The notes under the pieces were generated by a model that searched no databases, had not been told where the DNA came from, and was given only the letters and a program-made list of their open reading frames with translations. A stretch of 64,000 nucleotides of DNA, from contig CM043969.1 of the NCBI GenBank assembly GCA_014529385.2, positions 36,889,922 through 36,953,921 of the forward strand, written 5' to 3'. Within the stretch, counting starts at the first letter, position 1, and every line of letters begins with the position of its first letter. This document shows positions 20,963 to 32,139 of the stretch, piece by piece. The DNA is from Adiantum capillus-veneris (Eukaryota; Streptophyta; Polypodiopsida; Polypodiales; Pteridaceae). Made by a program: the position numbers and the translations under genes.

Positions 20963-21790
20963 TTTTTCATGGAGAGAGAAGAAGAGGGAAGAATTCAACT
21001 TTGATTGATACAACAAGTCCAAGACCTTCTTCGATTAGAGTTGATCTTCCAAGGATAGCTTACAAGAATGGCTTGTCTTCCTCTAGGTGAAAGTGTAGGC
21101 TTAAGCTTATGTTAATGGCTAAGTACAATTAGCCATTACTACTCACTCCCTCATGAATTCCTCTCATCAATGGCTTGAATGGCTTGAATGCTTCCATGGT
21201 TTTCAAGGAAGAAGAGGTCCCCTTTTATAGGTGAGGGGAACCCCCAAGGGTTTACACAAGAAGAGAAGAGCCAGTGTGAATAGAAACTGGAAAAGTTGGA
21301 AATGAGTTGTCCCTGCATGATGTGGGCAGGCTAGGGTCCAGTATTTTGATCATATCTCCTCAACCGTGGCTCCAAATAAAAAAGTAAAAATATGGGCAAA
21401 AAATTCAGCCCATTACCTACAACTCCCATTTCATATACTTTTTCCAATTCGGTTCGGAACCTTGTGTAAAAAAAATCATCAAAATAGGGTCCATTTCTGG
21501 CAACAAAAGTCTTCCTGTGGTCCCCTTAGCATAGACTTTCATATGATTCCAAAGGACACCTCATGCAATACAAAAGCATGACATTGCTCCTTGACAAAGT
21601 TTTGTAATCATGCTTGCAATAATTCATTAAAACACGGGTATCTTTGAGAATCATGCAAGCTAGTGTCCCACAACGATTTGATTCCTTCCTAGTAGCTATT
21701 TAAAAAGAAATATAAGAAAAATATAAAAAATACATAGAATATATATATATATATATTGGAAGCTACCCTAGATATATGATCTAGCTAGGG
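20963..21790 (-). repeat. LTR-like region upstream of Y copy 1
   Basis: Non-coding; the minus strand has CTATAAAAGGGGACC (about 21210-21225), a credible TATA box. The plus-strand block ATCATATCTCCTCAACCGTGG..CCCATTACCTACAACT (about 21350-21425) is recognisably similar to 22795-22870 and more weakly to 6235-6300. It ends in a short (TA)n at about 21739-21757. Probably the 5' LTR of Y copy 1; the exact ends are not determined. Confidence 0.45.
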
Positions 21791-21887
21791 TGTGAGATAA
21801 TAATGAGATAGTAGTGACGAAGGAAATTTGGAATGGCGGCCTCTACACCAAAACAAACTCCATTGCGCCACAAGGGAAATGAGATGA

Positions 21888-21925
21888 GGGCACCACCTAG
21901 TCTTGGAAGCGTGGACTAGGACCGC
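21888..21925. repeat. Recurrent CCTAG-hairpin motif
   Basis: GGGCACCACCTAGTC...GACTAGGACC. The same plan (GGGCACCACCTAG, about 13 bases, CTAGGAC) occurs at 4746-4781 and 63929-63963. On the minus strand the arm is followed by TGGTGCCC, like a primer-binding site. Confidence 0.5.
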
Positions 21926-21929
21926 TACA

Positions 21930-22003
<74 letters not shown>

Positions 22004-23090
22004 ACTATGAATGAAGCATTAACCGTGGTGTGTGCACAAGGAATGGATGACTTCAAACACTCCCAACACAAATAGCATATAGATTACCAAACAATCACTC
22101 AAGGATTAGCCAAGATCACATCAAGCACTCTCACACGCATATACAACATTTCACTTAATTAACACAAGTAAGAGGAGGAGAGGTTACTAGCATGAAACAA
22201 TTTGCACTCTAGGATGTGCAAGAATAGAGTGAATGAATGAGCTTATGGGCTCATGGTGAGTGATACAAAGGCTCAATGGGCTGAGGGAGGCTTGAAATTA
22301 CAAAGGGGAAGGCCTCTTTATATAGGAAAGAGAGTGATTAGGAGTGAGGTTAAGATCTAAGTGTAATTTGTACAAATGAAGCTTGATTAGGGACATTCAA
22401 CCAATGAAGAAGCTCCTTCCAAGTGATTTGTTGACCAATTAGCTCCATCATCAATTGTGTTGTCTTCACTCCTTCCTCCATAGCTTGAGTCCAAGAGCTT
22501 CCTTATTTTAAAATGTAAAGAATCTACATAAAATCAATACATATCTAGTAATAATAGAAAGGGGTTGAATGAGAACTTATGAATTACAACAAGATTAAGC
22601 ATGAGTTGAGAGGTGATTAGAAGAGGAACTTTGATGGGTTTTTGAGCTTGAGAGAGAGGAGGAAGGAGAGGAGGGTGAGAAGACTAATGGCTGATTTTAA
22701 AGAAGGTCTCAATGTGGAAAAGGAAGGGTGTGTGTGTGTAAAGGTAGGGGGGTGGTCTCCACCACAGTTGAAAAAACTGCCGTCCACCATTTTGGCCATA
22801 TCTCCTAGACCGTAGATGCAAAAATTATAAAACAAATATGGCCAGAATCTTCAGCTCGTCAGTTACAACTTTGATGAAGACAACTTTTCTTGGATCGGAG
22901 TGGAAGTATTTTTTAAAAATTCAACAAAATCATGTGCCTGGTTTCTTCCTTTACCAAGTCTTCCACTTGGGTCCCATTTGTTTGAATCATCATATGGCTC
23001 CAAAGCCATGATGATATGAGCCACTCATGACCCTTGAATCATGGGTGCATGGCTCCACAACCACATCATATCTTTTCTTTTCACATTTAC
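21903..23090 (-). repeat. LTR-like region with (AG)n, minus orientation
   Basis: Contains an (AG)n microsatellite (about 21933-22002), a minus-strand CCTATATAAAGAGG TATA box (about 22315-22330) and the block similar to 20963-21790. At its high-coordinate edge the minus strand reads AAAGGGAAGGGAA (about 23098-23110), a candidate polypurine tract, followed by TG. It may therefore be the 3' LTR of Y copy 2, but the adjacent PBS-like motif on the other side would fit a 5' LTR, so its identity is unresolved. Confidence 0.4.
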
Positions 23091-23582
23091 ATATATTCCC
23101 TTCCCTTTACCACTAGGTTCTCCCTCTACCTTTCACCTCCGGTGAACTAGTCAAGAAAAAATCATTTTTTTTAAATTTTTCCAAGAGGTTGTTCTCACTC
23201 TTTCTTTTATTGTAAACCTCTAGAAGCAAGGAAAACCAACAAAATATGAAAAACAAAAATTTGTGATAGGCTTGGATCAGTAGAAAGAAAGAATCAATTC
23301 TTTCTGTCCCAAGTTAAAGAGGAGGAGCTATTGACTCTTTTCAATAGTAGTTTTTGATGGTAAAGTAAGAATGTGCTACCCTTGAGATAATAGGATGAGA
23401 TAAAAAGCTTATTATTATACTTAGATATGCATATGTACATTATAGGAAATATAATTATGTATCTAAAAAGTTACAAGATAACTCTTATAGCATGCGTTCC
23501 CACTATGTACGTTCACAACACGACATCACCCCCTATAAACCTACACATCCTCTGGTATGTACCACATTGTCTCTTTGTAAGA

Positions 23583-24683
23583 TTAGCCCTCTTGTACATC
23601 TTTCTTACTTTCTTCTTCACTGGATGATTCCAAAGCTTCCTCTTCACTTTGATCTTCACCTATGTTTTGTTCTTCCTCCTCATCAACATCTTCTGGATCA
23701 TTGTCTCATCTTCCCTTATACATTTTGATCCTTTTGCCTGCAATGGGAATCTTTACTTTTGTACCATCAAGTTCAGACAAGCTGTAAGTAGCATTTTCAT
23801 GCACATATTTTACAACATACGGTCCAAACCATCTTTTCAAAAACTTACCCATGACTGTATGTTGGTTATCAAGGCTACTATCATACACTAAGACACAGTC
23901 ACCTTTGTCAATTGCTTTGCTCCTGAGCCGCTGTCGCTTATCAAAGTAGTCCTTGTTTTTCAACCTTGCATTTTTGAGTCGTTCTTTTGCAGCCTCAATG
24001 TCTCCAGGTCTTCTGTCTAGTTGCCTTATGCGCAATGCAATGAGAACTTCCCTGCTAAGCCCCTCTTTCCAAGGTAGTACATTCCATGTGGGAATTGTAT
24101 CTTCAATTGGCATCACTGGCTTTTGACCATACATTAGCTCCGCAGGCATGTAGCCAGTTACTGAGCTATGTGTTGTATGATCAGCCCATAAAGCATATGG
24201 TAACAATTTTGGCCACTCACAAAATCTTCCTTTGCAAGCCCTGGCCAAAGATTTGATGATAGGAGGATGCCCTCTTTCACTCTTTCCATTGCCTTCACGG
24301 TTGTAAGCTGTAGTAAGAGAAAGCTTGATTCCTAATCAGGAAAATAACTCCCTTGCTTCTTCGGCATACAGTTCACCTCTATCTGCAGTGATCTTTCCCA
24401 CATAACCATAACGAAAAATCACCTCATCAAGAAGGAATTTGCACACAGCTTCCGTGGTTTTAGCTCTTAATGCTCTTCCTTCAACTTGATTAGTTAGGTC
24501 TTCTTGTGTAAGAACCAAGTATCTCATCTGCCAGAGTCCTAAAGGCATTGTGACTAGATCCACAACCCATTTATAGTGCACGGCTAGTGGATATGTAGGG
24601 TGCAATCCATCACGATGTCTAACATTTGAATACATTTGACAAGCTACACATGATTCTACAAATTGAGATACATCTTTGTACAT
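23583..24683 (-). pseudogene. pol: Y copy 2 integrase with acidic C-terminal tail
   Basis: Zinc module end (CVACQMYSN), then DDE core: WVVDLVTMP (Asp), GKITADRGELY (Asp) and GNGKSERGHPP (Glu), all intact. A TGA at about 24335 splits SLFS-LGIKL. The C-terminal part has LPYALWADHTTHSSV, KGDCVLVYDSSL and GPYVVKYVHENATYSLSELDG. After a TGA at about 23704 the same frame continues for about 40 residues of acidic/serine sequence (DPEDVDEEEEQN..., EEEALESSSEEES) to a stop at 23583. No chromodomain is present. The acidic tail is unusual and might take its place as a chromatin-targeting module (inference). Confidence 0.85.
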
Positions 24684-24695
24684 ACCCTTCCACCA

Positions 24696-25796
24696 TTATT
24701 TTTCTTTCAACTTGGAGAAGGTTTCCCACACACCCCTGTGTCCAACCCATATACTCTCATGAAACTCTTGCATGAGCTTTACTTGAGTCTCTTTTTTACA
24801 TATAACCCTTTGTGGTGTAGCATCCTTTTGTTTAGGATGCTTCCACAAGTAACCATCCCTCAAAAAGTAACCATATGCTTTCCTGCGTATCCTCTTGAAT
24901 TCATGTTCAGACCAATCATCCTGTTTTGTTAGAGTACTCAAGTAGCTTCTAATAAGAAGCCAATCACCTTCATAAAGATCTTTCAAGAACAATTCAAGTG
25001 GATTAGTCATGCAGACATTGTTACCTTTGACATGAGAGATGGAATAGAACTTTATACCCACATCATCTCCCTCATCAATCATCTGTGACTCATCTTCATA
25101 CCTTGCCCTTGATAGCATATATGCCACTGTATTGTCTTTACCTGCAATGTGCTTAAACTCAGGGTTTAAGGACTTAATGTAGGCAATCCACCGCAACATA
25201 GCAATTTCTAGCGTTGAGCAGCTTGTAATCATCCCAAGAAGCGGTAGACAATCTATTTTTACAACCACATATGCACCAATTAGGTACTCTTTCCCATTTT
25301 TCAAGGTTGTAACCATACCCCATAACTCTCTCTTTATCTGTGGATAGTTTCTTTGGAGAGCACTTAGTACCTTTGCTCCAAATCTCACCACATACCTGTG
25401 TCCTTCTTCGTCATCTTGCCCTATTGCCCATCCAATCCCTGTAGGACTAGTGTCTACTATCACAATTACTGGCCTTTGACACTCATAGTCTACCTTTCTC
25501 AAAGTTGGTGCTGATTGGAGCAACTCCTTTAGCTTTTTCATGGATTTTACGTGTGCTTCTGTCCATTTAAACTTTTGATTCTTTCTAAGAAATTGATAAA
25601 GAGTATCAGCTACATGTGCATAATGTGGAATCCAAATAACATAAAAGACACATGCTCCTAGAAACCTTCTAGCCTCAGTGATGCTAGTGCATGTTTCTTT
25701 CATTCTTTGGATGGCATCTACCTTTGCTAGACAAGGTTTCCTACCATATGGCCCGCACATGTGCCCCACAATGAGCACTTCATTGTTTGACAGCAA
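24696..25796 (-). pseudogene. pol: Y copy 2 RT thumb, RNase H and integrase start
   Basis: Near-identical to Y copy 1 up to KHIA, then continues through KDNTVAYMLSRARYEDE (RNase H end, normally AD.LSR) and on to the integrase N-terminus (HESIWVGHRGVWETFSKLKEK), the first His pair of HHCC. A TAA at 24694-24696 separates it from 24683 in the same frame. Compared with copy 1 it shows what copy 1 lost beyond 7225. Confidence 0.88.
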
Positions 25797-25934
25797 ACAT
25801 AGACTTTTTCCTTGACAATATAAGATTCACTTCTTCCAACCTAGACAAAATTTTATCACAATCATTTATGTGATTTACCACAAACTTGCGACATCCCCTG
25901 AGATCCGAAGCTTCGTCTTTCTCATTTTTTATTC

Positions 25935-26095
25935 ATATCCTTTGATAGGCAACCATCAATGAAAGGCATTGTGATTTAAGGAATAAAGTCACGTAAGACC
26001 TTATTCAGTAGCTCTACTAACTTTGGCAAATGAGCCTTTGGAACCGGAATAGGATGCATATTCCAAGGCACATGAGGGATTGTAAAAATTACTAT
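25935..26095 (-). pseudogene. pol: Y copy 2 RT remnant with internal deletion
   Basis: The two ends of RT survive: ITMPFIDG and SKDMN on one side and NMHPIPVPKAHLPKLVELL on the other. The 351 bp corresponding to 8087-8437 of copy 1 are missing. The junction at 26003-26007 is ATTCA, the pentamer present at both edges in copy 1, so it looks like a short-repeat-mediated deletion. The RT palm is gone. Confidence 0.9.
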
Positions 26096-26338
26096 AGGAG
26101 CTACAATAGAAGGATCAACACATGCTATCTAATGTGGCTCAAATGCAAAAGCCTTGCCATGCTTTGAAAGCATTTCTTTGAATCACTTTGTCTCCTCCTG
26201 CGTTAGGGGATTGTAAAAATTACCATAGGAGCTACAATAGAAGGATCAACACATCCTATCTCATGTGGCTCAAATTCAAAAGCCTTACCATGCTTTGAAA
26301 GCATTTCTTTGAAGCACTTTGTCTCCTCCTATGTTAGA
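26075..26338 (-). repeat. 131-bp tandem duplication, Y copy 2
   Basis: Same duplication as in copy 1: landmarks ACTATAGGAG at 26091 and ACCATAGGAG at 26222, period 131 bp. Confidence 0.88.
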
Positions 26339-26481
26339 AACTCCTCGCAACTAATCTACAACTCTTGAAAAGACTCCTTTGTGAAGGTATGCCCAATCTT
26401 TTTAGGATTCCTCAAACTTGGTTACAAAGAAGCCTGCTCAATCTTTTCCTTGTTGTTGTTGGGTGGTAAGGGTGAAGCTAC

Positions 26482-26775
26482 TCATTTCACCTTCTTTGCT
26501 ACACTCTTGTATTTAGTTTCAACATGGACTTCTGGGCCAACTGTTTGGTTCTCTTTAAAGGCTTCTATGACTTGATACATTTCCATAGAGCATACTTCCA
26601 CAACTTCATTTTCAAGATGCAAACTAGACTCCATTATAGCATCAAGATCACCCATAGTATCTACAAAAGAAACTTGTTCACACAAACCCAAAACATTTTC
26701 AGTAGGCTCTAGCAACCCACTCTTTTTCATGCCTATTTGTACATTATTTACATATTGCCTCTCACATCTCTTCAA
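26482..26775 (-). pseudogene. pol: Y copy 2 protease-RT linker
   Basis: 97 residues near-identical to 8786-9205 of copy 1 (the ESSLHLENEVVEVCSMEM segment differs at single residues). The ORF stops after KSVAKKVK, because of a point change, whereas copy 1 continues into a basic/proline region. Function not known beyond its position in pol. Confidence 0.65.
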
Positions 26776-26897
26776 ATCTTAAAGTTTTGTAAAACATACT
26801 GATCCATTCCTTGTTACCAAGGAGCCCGTTGAGAAAGTTTTACTTATTTTTGGATCAGGCGAGACCCTTTCTCTTTCTGCACCGCTGCAATCCCGCT

Positions 26898-27383
26898 TTA
26901 CAATGATACTTGGCCAAAACCCATCATTTCTCTATGATCATGAAACTCCTTGCTCACCTTTGGTAGAGGATGTTCTCTAAGGTTGTCACGATTTCTTTCA
27001 TGGTTTACACAAACTGTGAGAAATTGGACAACTTGTTTACCATCTTTGCTACGTATTCTACCATATGCTGAACCATCATCCATTACCTTTGTTTCCATTC
27101 GAAATCCCACAATGTAGTGTTGTCCAACGATGACATGATATGAAGATGTATCCTGTACAAAGAAGTTTTGCTCAATCTTTACATCACCTATTGTCACCTT
27201 CACACCTGGACATGCTGCATACAATTCACCGAATGAATTGTTTGCCACTTTTACCATCCAACCATGATCTATGTCCATCGGCCATTTGCACTTGTTGTAG
27301 AGACTCTTTGACATTATGTTTATTTTTGAACCATGGTCAATCAAGGCAACAAATGGCTCTTCAAGATCACCTACCTTGACCAA
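26898..27383 (-). pseudogene. pol: Y copy 2 aspartic protease (DHGS)
   Basis: Near-identical to 9328-9813. The same VALIDHGSKINIMS active site is kept, together with the YHVIVGQHYIVG segment. Differences include TIGDVK for TICDVK and SKDGKQVVQ for RKDGKRAIQ. The ORF is intact at this length, as in copy 1. Confidence 0.82.
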
Positions 27384-27880
27384 AGTTTTTGTAATAGCCC
27401 TTGCCCACTGACTTCGTGAATAGTAGCTCCTAGGAATAGCTTCAACTTCTTCATCTCATCATTTGAGAAATGCACTTCCTTCACTCTCCCACTAGATTGG
27501 TAGCATCCTACGATAGTCCCATCATCCTCCTTATTTTGCAACTGCATCCCTTGTGTCTTCAAGGTTTCCCCTTCAACCTGTGGACGAGAAACTTTAGCAA
27601 GAGTTTGCCTCTTTCTCTTAATGATGTCAATGATCTCCTCATGGAATTTACGCTTTGCAATGCCAAGAACTTCTCCCAGAGTAAACTTGATCTTGATATT
27701 CAAGATACTTTCCTCCGAGACTCTCTTTAAATCTGTAGCAATCTCAATATTAGATTGTAGTTTATAAGTTGGGCCTTTTATCTTACCTTTTGTTGTCTCT
27801 TTCTTGTTTCCTGTTATAGACTCCTCCATGAGTACTTTAGGTGGAGATGCTCCTTGTCTCGAGGGTGTTTGAGAAGGCAT
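27384..27880 (-). pseudogene. Y copy 2 gag-protease spacer
   Basis: Begins MPSQTPSRQG and contains KFTLGEVLGIAKRKFHEEII. It continues in frame through VHFSNDEMKKLKLFLGATI toward the protease, whereas copy 1 is interrupted. The overlap with the protease ORF at its 3' end is in a different frame, so one frame change separates them. Confidence 0.65.
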
Positions 27881-28022
27881 TTAGTCGCTTCTTCCCCCAC
27901 TTCTAGAAGCTCTTTTTGATGGTCCTTCATCAACATTCTCATGTCAGCGCTTCTCTTCTACAATAGCCTCATTTTGTTGGCATTTTGTAATGTAGGCATG
28001 CACTAACAATGAGTCCACTAGA

Positions 28023-28271
28023 TCATTCCATCTTGTTTCTAGGACGTATGCAATCACCTGCTTCATGTAGAATCTCTTTTGTATGCTTTCCGTTTTTAGC
28101 TAATTGCATGACATTTGGCCAAATTTGACCATGATGGTCACTCACCTCTTCATCACTAAGATGCTCAAATTTTACTCCATAAGTAGCTACCTCAACTGAA
28201 GAGGTGTCATGGTTAGTTTCCATAACTTCAACTAAGGTTTGCATTCCCCACTTCCCAAAGTTAGTTCTCAA
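28023..28271 (-). pseudogene. Y copy 2 gag C-terminal spacer
   Basis: An 82-residue frame (FGKWGMQTLVEVMET, FEHLSDEEVSDHHGQIWP) between the zinc knuckle and the TLGEVL spacer. It corresponds to about 10450-10700 in copy 1, where it is not open. No family recognised; polyprotein spacer by position. Confidence 0.5.
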
Positions 28272-28288
28272 GGGTAGACCTGTCTCTC

Positions 28289-28960
28289 TTAAGTGGATTT
28301 TACCATCCTTAAAAAGACAACATCTTTTGACAAAGCATCACTAAGATCATCACAATCCCTTCTTACACGGTCTGTACTATCACACCAAATACATCTTTTA
28401 ACAAACCCTTCTTTGGGCTGTTGTCTTTGCCTAGGAAGTGGCCCTGATGATTGGCCTTTTTCTTCAAGCTTTGCAAGCTTCACCTTCAAGTCACGCATTC
28501 CCTTCACAAGCTCATCTAGCATGGAATCATCAAACTTAGTAGGGATAAAAGTAGGCTTTACCATTTTGTCAGAAGTTGAGGTGGAAGGACTTGTAGTGTT
28601 TACTACCATCTTGTCCCTTCTTCGTTGTCGTTTGGCAAGCAGTGAGACAACACCTTCAACCTCATTCCAGTCGGTCTTTAGTCCTTGCTCAACATCTTTA
28701 TATTCAAGAAGAAACTCCAAATTTTCTTGAAACTCTTTACCTGCAGCTTGTAAGAAAAGATCTATCTTCTATGCATCTAGTGTGGTCCTTTCTGTCCTGG
28801 TGAGCTGTGCATGATGCTGCTCAAATTCCCTAAGTACCTCTGTTATTGATATTCCTTGCTTTGGCTTGACTACCCATTCTAAGAATGTCCTTTTGGTCAC
28901 TCTCTCAGAGTCCTCCATGTCATAATAATCAATATCTAATTCTCCTAAATGATTTTCTCA
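28289..28960 (-). pseudogene. gag: Y copy 2 gag C-terminal half
   Basis: Starts at the X-LTR junction (28960) with ..DMEDSERVTK and has an early TAG near 28770. From 28720 it is open: FLLEYKDVEQGLKTDWNEVE, the basic KRQRRRDK, then CIWCDSTDRVRRDC. In this copy the zinc-knuckle His is Arg, while copy 1 has CICCDSKDHVRRDC, so one ligand is lost here. Position 28678 keeps the TGG Trp that is TAG in copy 1. Confidence 0.85.
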
Positions 28961-30291
28961 TGTTAAACTGATCATTTAATATGGGGAAGTGCCATGGGCC
29001 AAAACGCTAGAATATTGGTTAAGCTAGCAGACTGGCCACAATAGGGATCAAAAGGAGGGAAAATAGGGATCCAAAGGGGGATCCAATAGGGATCATAAGA
29101 GACATGTGCAGCAATGGGCTAAAAAGACCCCAAGGTTCAGCCCATTAAGACTTCCAAAATGCTAAGGTTCCAAAATTCAAAGGTTGTGTCCAAAGGTCAA
29201 CCATGGGGGAATTGGATGCTTTGTGTGTGTCAAAAAAAGTCTTTACAAATCCCTACTTCGGAGGGGGCGAGCCTTGCTTGTAGGGGATGAGAGAGAAAGT
29301 CACACACATACACACAAGCTCCCTTTACACAAAGGTAATGAGGGACACATGTCAGCTCCCTAGGCAAGATGCCCACAAGGTGTACCCAATTCCTATTGGA
29401 TGGCCTTGGAGGTGGATCAATGAGAATTAGGCTAGATTAAATCTATTTTAATTAATTTAAAAACACTTAATAAAAGAACCAATGAGAATTAAGTCCTCTA
29501 GAAGAATATTGGACAGTCTCCCAAGGGTCCAATGAGCATTCAACAGCCCAATGGCTTGCCTGATTCCTATTGGCCAGGAGGCAAAGAGGCCAATGAGAGT
29601 TTAGTTGAATTATTAGATTACCTAAAGCTCTCACAAAAGGGGAAAGGGGGACACATGTCAGAAGGCTATCACTTATGCTGCTTAATTGTCTCATTGGCTA
29701 GCCCTAGGGAGGTCCAATGAGAGGGTAGCATGAGCAAATAGCAAGAGGGGTCAACCAAGAGAGAGAGGGGGCTGATTTTTGGAAGGCATAATATCACACA
29801 CACTCACACAATCTCATGTGTGAATCAAAGAAGACTCTCTCTCCTTCTCAAGCTTTAATGGAAAGCTTATCACCTACTCCAAGCTTGTGAGAAGGGAGGC
29901 CTACACCAACAACTCTTGGCTTTGTGATGAAAATCCAACCAAGATCCAAGATTCAATGCATGCTCATCTCCTCTACCATGCTAATTACTAAGCTAAGCTA
30001 TGCTAATATGAGTGATTATGTGAGGAGATGTACATCTTTCTCGTAAGAATACTCCTTCTTCCTCTCAATCTACTCTCATACCCTGCTAGCTCTCACCATC
30101 TTCGAAGGTGTGTGAGGTCTTGGGTATGAGACCGGGGAGAATTAATGTTGTGTTTGATAAGTGTTTTGCTTAGTGCATGAAGCTTTCATCTTCATTGCAC
30201 TAGCTAGTCTTGAAGGAACACAAAGAATTGTATTGTACAATGTCTCTCTTGATGGGAGAAACCATAATACAAAGCCTTTTGAAGGGGGGAC
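28961..30291 (+). repeat. Truncated LTR of element X inside Y copy 2
   Basis: Begins TGTTAAACTGATCATT and matches 11397-12722 nearly base for base, ending at GGGGGAC, 222 bp short of the LTR end seen at 12943. It is inserted at the same base of Y gag as in copy 1 (after TTTTCTCA). No X internal sequence follows; the Y gag N-terminus resumes directly. A deletion removed the rest of X and about 50 codons of Y gag. Confidence 0.9.
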
Positions 30292-30527
30292 ACGCGATGC
30301 AGCTCCATGTCCTTCACGTACTCGCGTAAGTACTTGGTTACATCTTTGCCATTAAACTGATCCATTCTATTGTCGATTGCTTGTATGGCCTTCGTTGCTG
30401 AAATCTCCCTTCTTTCAGTGGCATGTTGTTGCTGCATGAATATTGCAAATGCTTGAAACATTTGCATTGTTTCAGGGTCAGAATGCATACCCTTTTGCTC
30501 AACATGATCACCCATGGTTACCCACAA
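30292..30527 (-). pseudogene. gag: Y copy 2 gag N-terminal part
   Basis: Starts at MGDHVEQ (about 30515; a short extension MWVT exists upstream) and has SDPETMQMFQAFAIFMQQQ, then FNGKDVTKYLREYVKDMELHR. The FNGKD..KYLREY region is typical of the gag start. It is truncated at the X LTR after MELHR. Copy 1 has lost this segment entirely. Confidence 0.75.
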
Positions 30528-30767
30528 ACTCTCATCCTAGCAGTTTTGCATTGGGTTCACCAAAAATATGTCGAGAAATTTGCGGTCTTGCCAGGAAAGC
30601 ACCAAGCTTTTGGCTGTGAGAGTTTGTGAGAGAACTCCAAAAACTATATGAAGGAGTTAAACCATAGATGCCATGAAGTATAGGGTTCGGAAGGAAGTGA
30701 AATCAAAGAAGCTTCATTTTTTCTCTCTTGTACTCACTCACGCAAAGAAAGAACACAAAAGAGAATA

Positions 30768-30917
30768 TCAAAACAACACAAAGATGAAAACATCAAGGCT
30801 ATGGTCATATTGTATCATGGGTAATATGAAAGGGTTAATAGATGAGTTAATGGAGTTCAATCTTTGCCGACCAAACAGGGTACGAATTGTTCTTTGGAAT
30901 TGTAGTTTTGTGCTTAC
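30768..30917 (-). pseudogene. Leader smORF 'B-type' in Y copy 2 (fused upstream)
   Basis: VSTKLQFQRTIRTLFG, then SINPFILPMIQY and DVFIFVLF-stop, homologous to 4325-4537 and 20232-20417. The upstream part of the smORF is replaced at about 30918 by unrelated coding sequence, giving one ORF of 102 codons (30768-31076). The smORF half keeps the conserved frame and stop. Confidence 0.6.
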
Positions 30918-31215
30918 CATTATCCCAAACGGCTCTTGTTCATAGAAATCTCTGAGTTCTAGCCTTCTGTTGGCTTCTTTCGTTTCGAGCTTTGCGGCAA
31001 CATCATATACTTCTTTAGGTAGAAGTTGTAGCTCTACCTGATGTCCCTCTTTGCTCTTGAATTTTCCGGTGAACACTGTGGTGTTGTGATCTTCAAGTTG
31101 TTCCTTCGAGAGATAGGTCGCTTTTGCATTCTTGACTGAATCAGGGTCTAGTTGATATGCTGGTAACTCTTACAACGTTTCTTTTTGGTTGAGCTTCTTC
31201 TTGGCCTTTTTTGCT
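30918..31215 (-). pseudogene. Unidentified ORF segment fused to smORF
   Basis: Minus-strand frame with lysine-rich MKVAKKAKKKLN, a TAA, then ELPAYQLDPDS, GKFKSKEGHQVELQLLPKEV and ETKEANRRLELRDFYEQEP. Upstream (31.3-32.1 kb) is the tandem-repeat leader type seen before gag in Z, so it may be the gag N-terminus of another Z-like element. I do not recognise the family. Confidence 0.4.
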
Positions 31216-31396
31216 ACTTTCATGGCTCCTGTTCAGTGAATAGAGTGTCGAAATTAGCAAATTTGGCAGATTTTTCTCTGAAATATCCTTCAGTCTAAAA
31301 TGCTGACAATTTTGGTCCAATTTTTGAACAAGCATAGATGCATAAAAACATGTAAGAAGCAAAATTATAAAGTACAAACAAAAAATTGCAACAAAA

Positions 31397-31996
31397 GTAA
31401 ATAATCATTATTATTTATAGCTGAGTAAATTTTTCAACTTTTTGCAAATTTGGCATTCCAGACTTGAAGTATATACCAAATAGATACTCTGAGTGAAAGA
31501 TGGACTCATTTGGATGCATAGGATGAAAATGGTACCATATTTTGGCTTTAGGTCTCTGAAACAGTAGATATAAAGAAAATTTGAGATTTTGAGCTCCAAA
31601 TTTGTTCAAACTTGGTTACTGGGCTTAGCACATCATGTACTTTGGATGTATGATGGCAAAATAGAAAAATCCCCCCATTTTGGCATGAAAGTAAATAATC
31701 ACGATTATTAACTTTTCTACCAAAATCAACATTTTTTGGCACAACTTGGTTGTAAGCATTCTATAGACCTTGTATATGGGATGTGAGGTGATTTGGATCA
31801 AGAAATGTGGTCCATAACTCAGAAATTGGCTTGCAAAGACTTCTTTGCGTTTTTTGGCAATTTTCCAAGTTATATGTGATCATTTTGTCTCATACTTGAT
31901 TTTTGGCATGTATTAGATATGTACAAATGATATGTGAGGTGATGATACAAATTTCAAGCCAAATTAGTGCAAAAGTAAATAATCGCAATTATTTAC
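31397..31996. repeat. Phased palindrome array 1
   Basis: Palindromes of about 22 bp of the type GTAAATAATC(N2)GATTATTTAC at 31397, 31691 and 31975, spacing 294 and 284 bp, within a degenerate AT-rich repeat. The same motif and spacing occur at 42980-43836 in the leader of Z. Confidence 0.75.
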
Positions 31997-32139
31997 ATCA
32001 GTCATATTTTTCTTGCAAAACTTAAAAATTTTGACCTAACACATTCTATACACCTAAAACAAGTCCTAAATTAAATTTGGTAAATTTTGGTCTTGCTGGC
32101 GTCACTTTGTGCTTTGTCAACTCTGAAATCACCGATCTT

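Noticed and set aside
22617-22835. 72-codon minus-strand ORF in the LTR-like region
   Set aside because: Not present as an open frame in the similar region at 20963-21790; no motif.
31141-31742. Several 60-80 codon ORFs in the palindrome array
   Set aside because: AT-rich repeats with overlapping frames on the same strand; no conserved protein in array 2.
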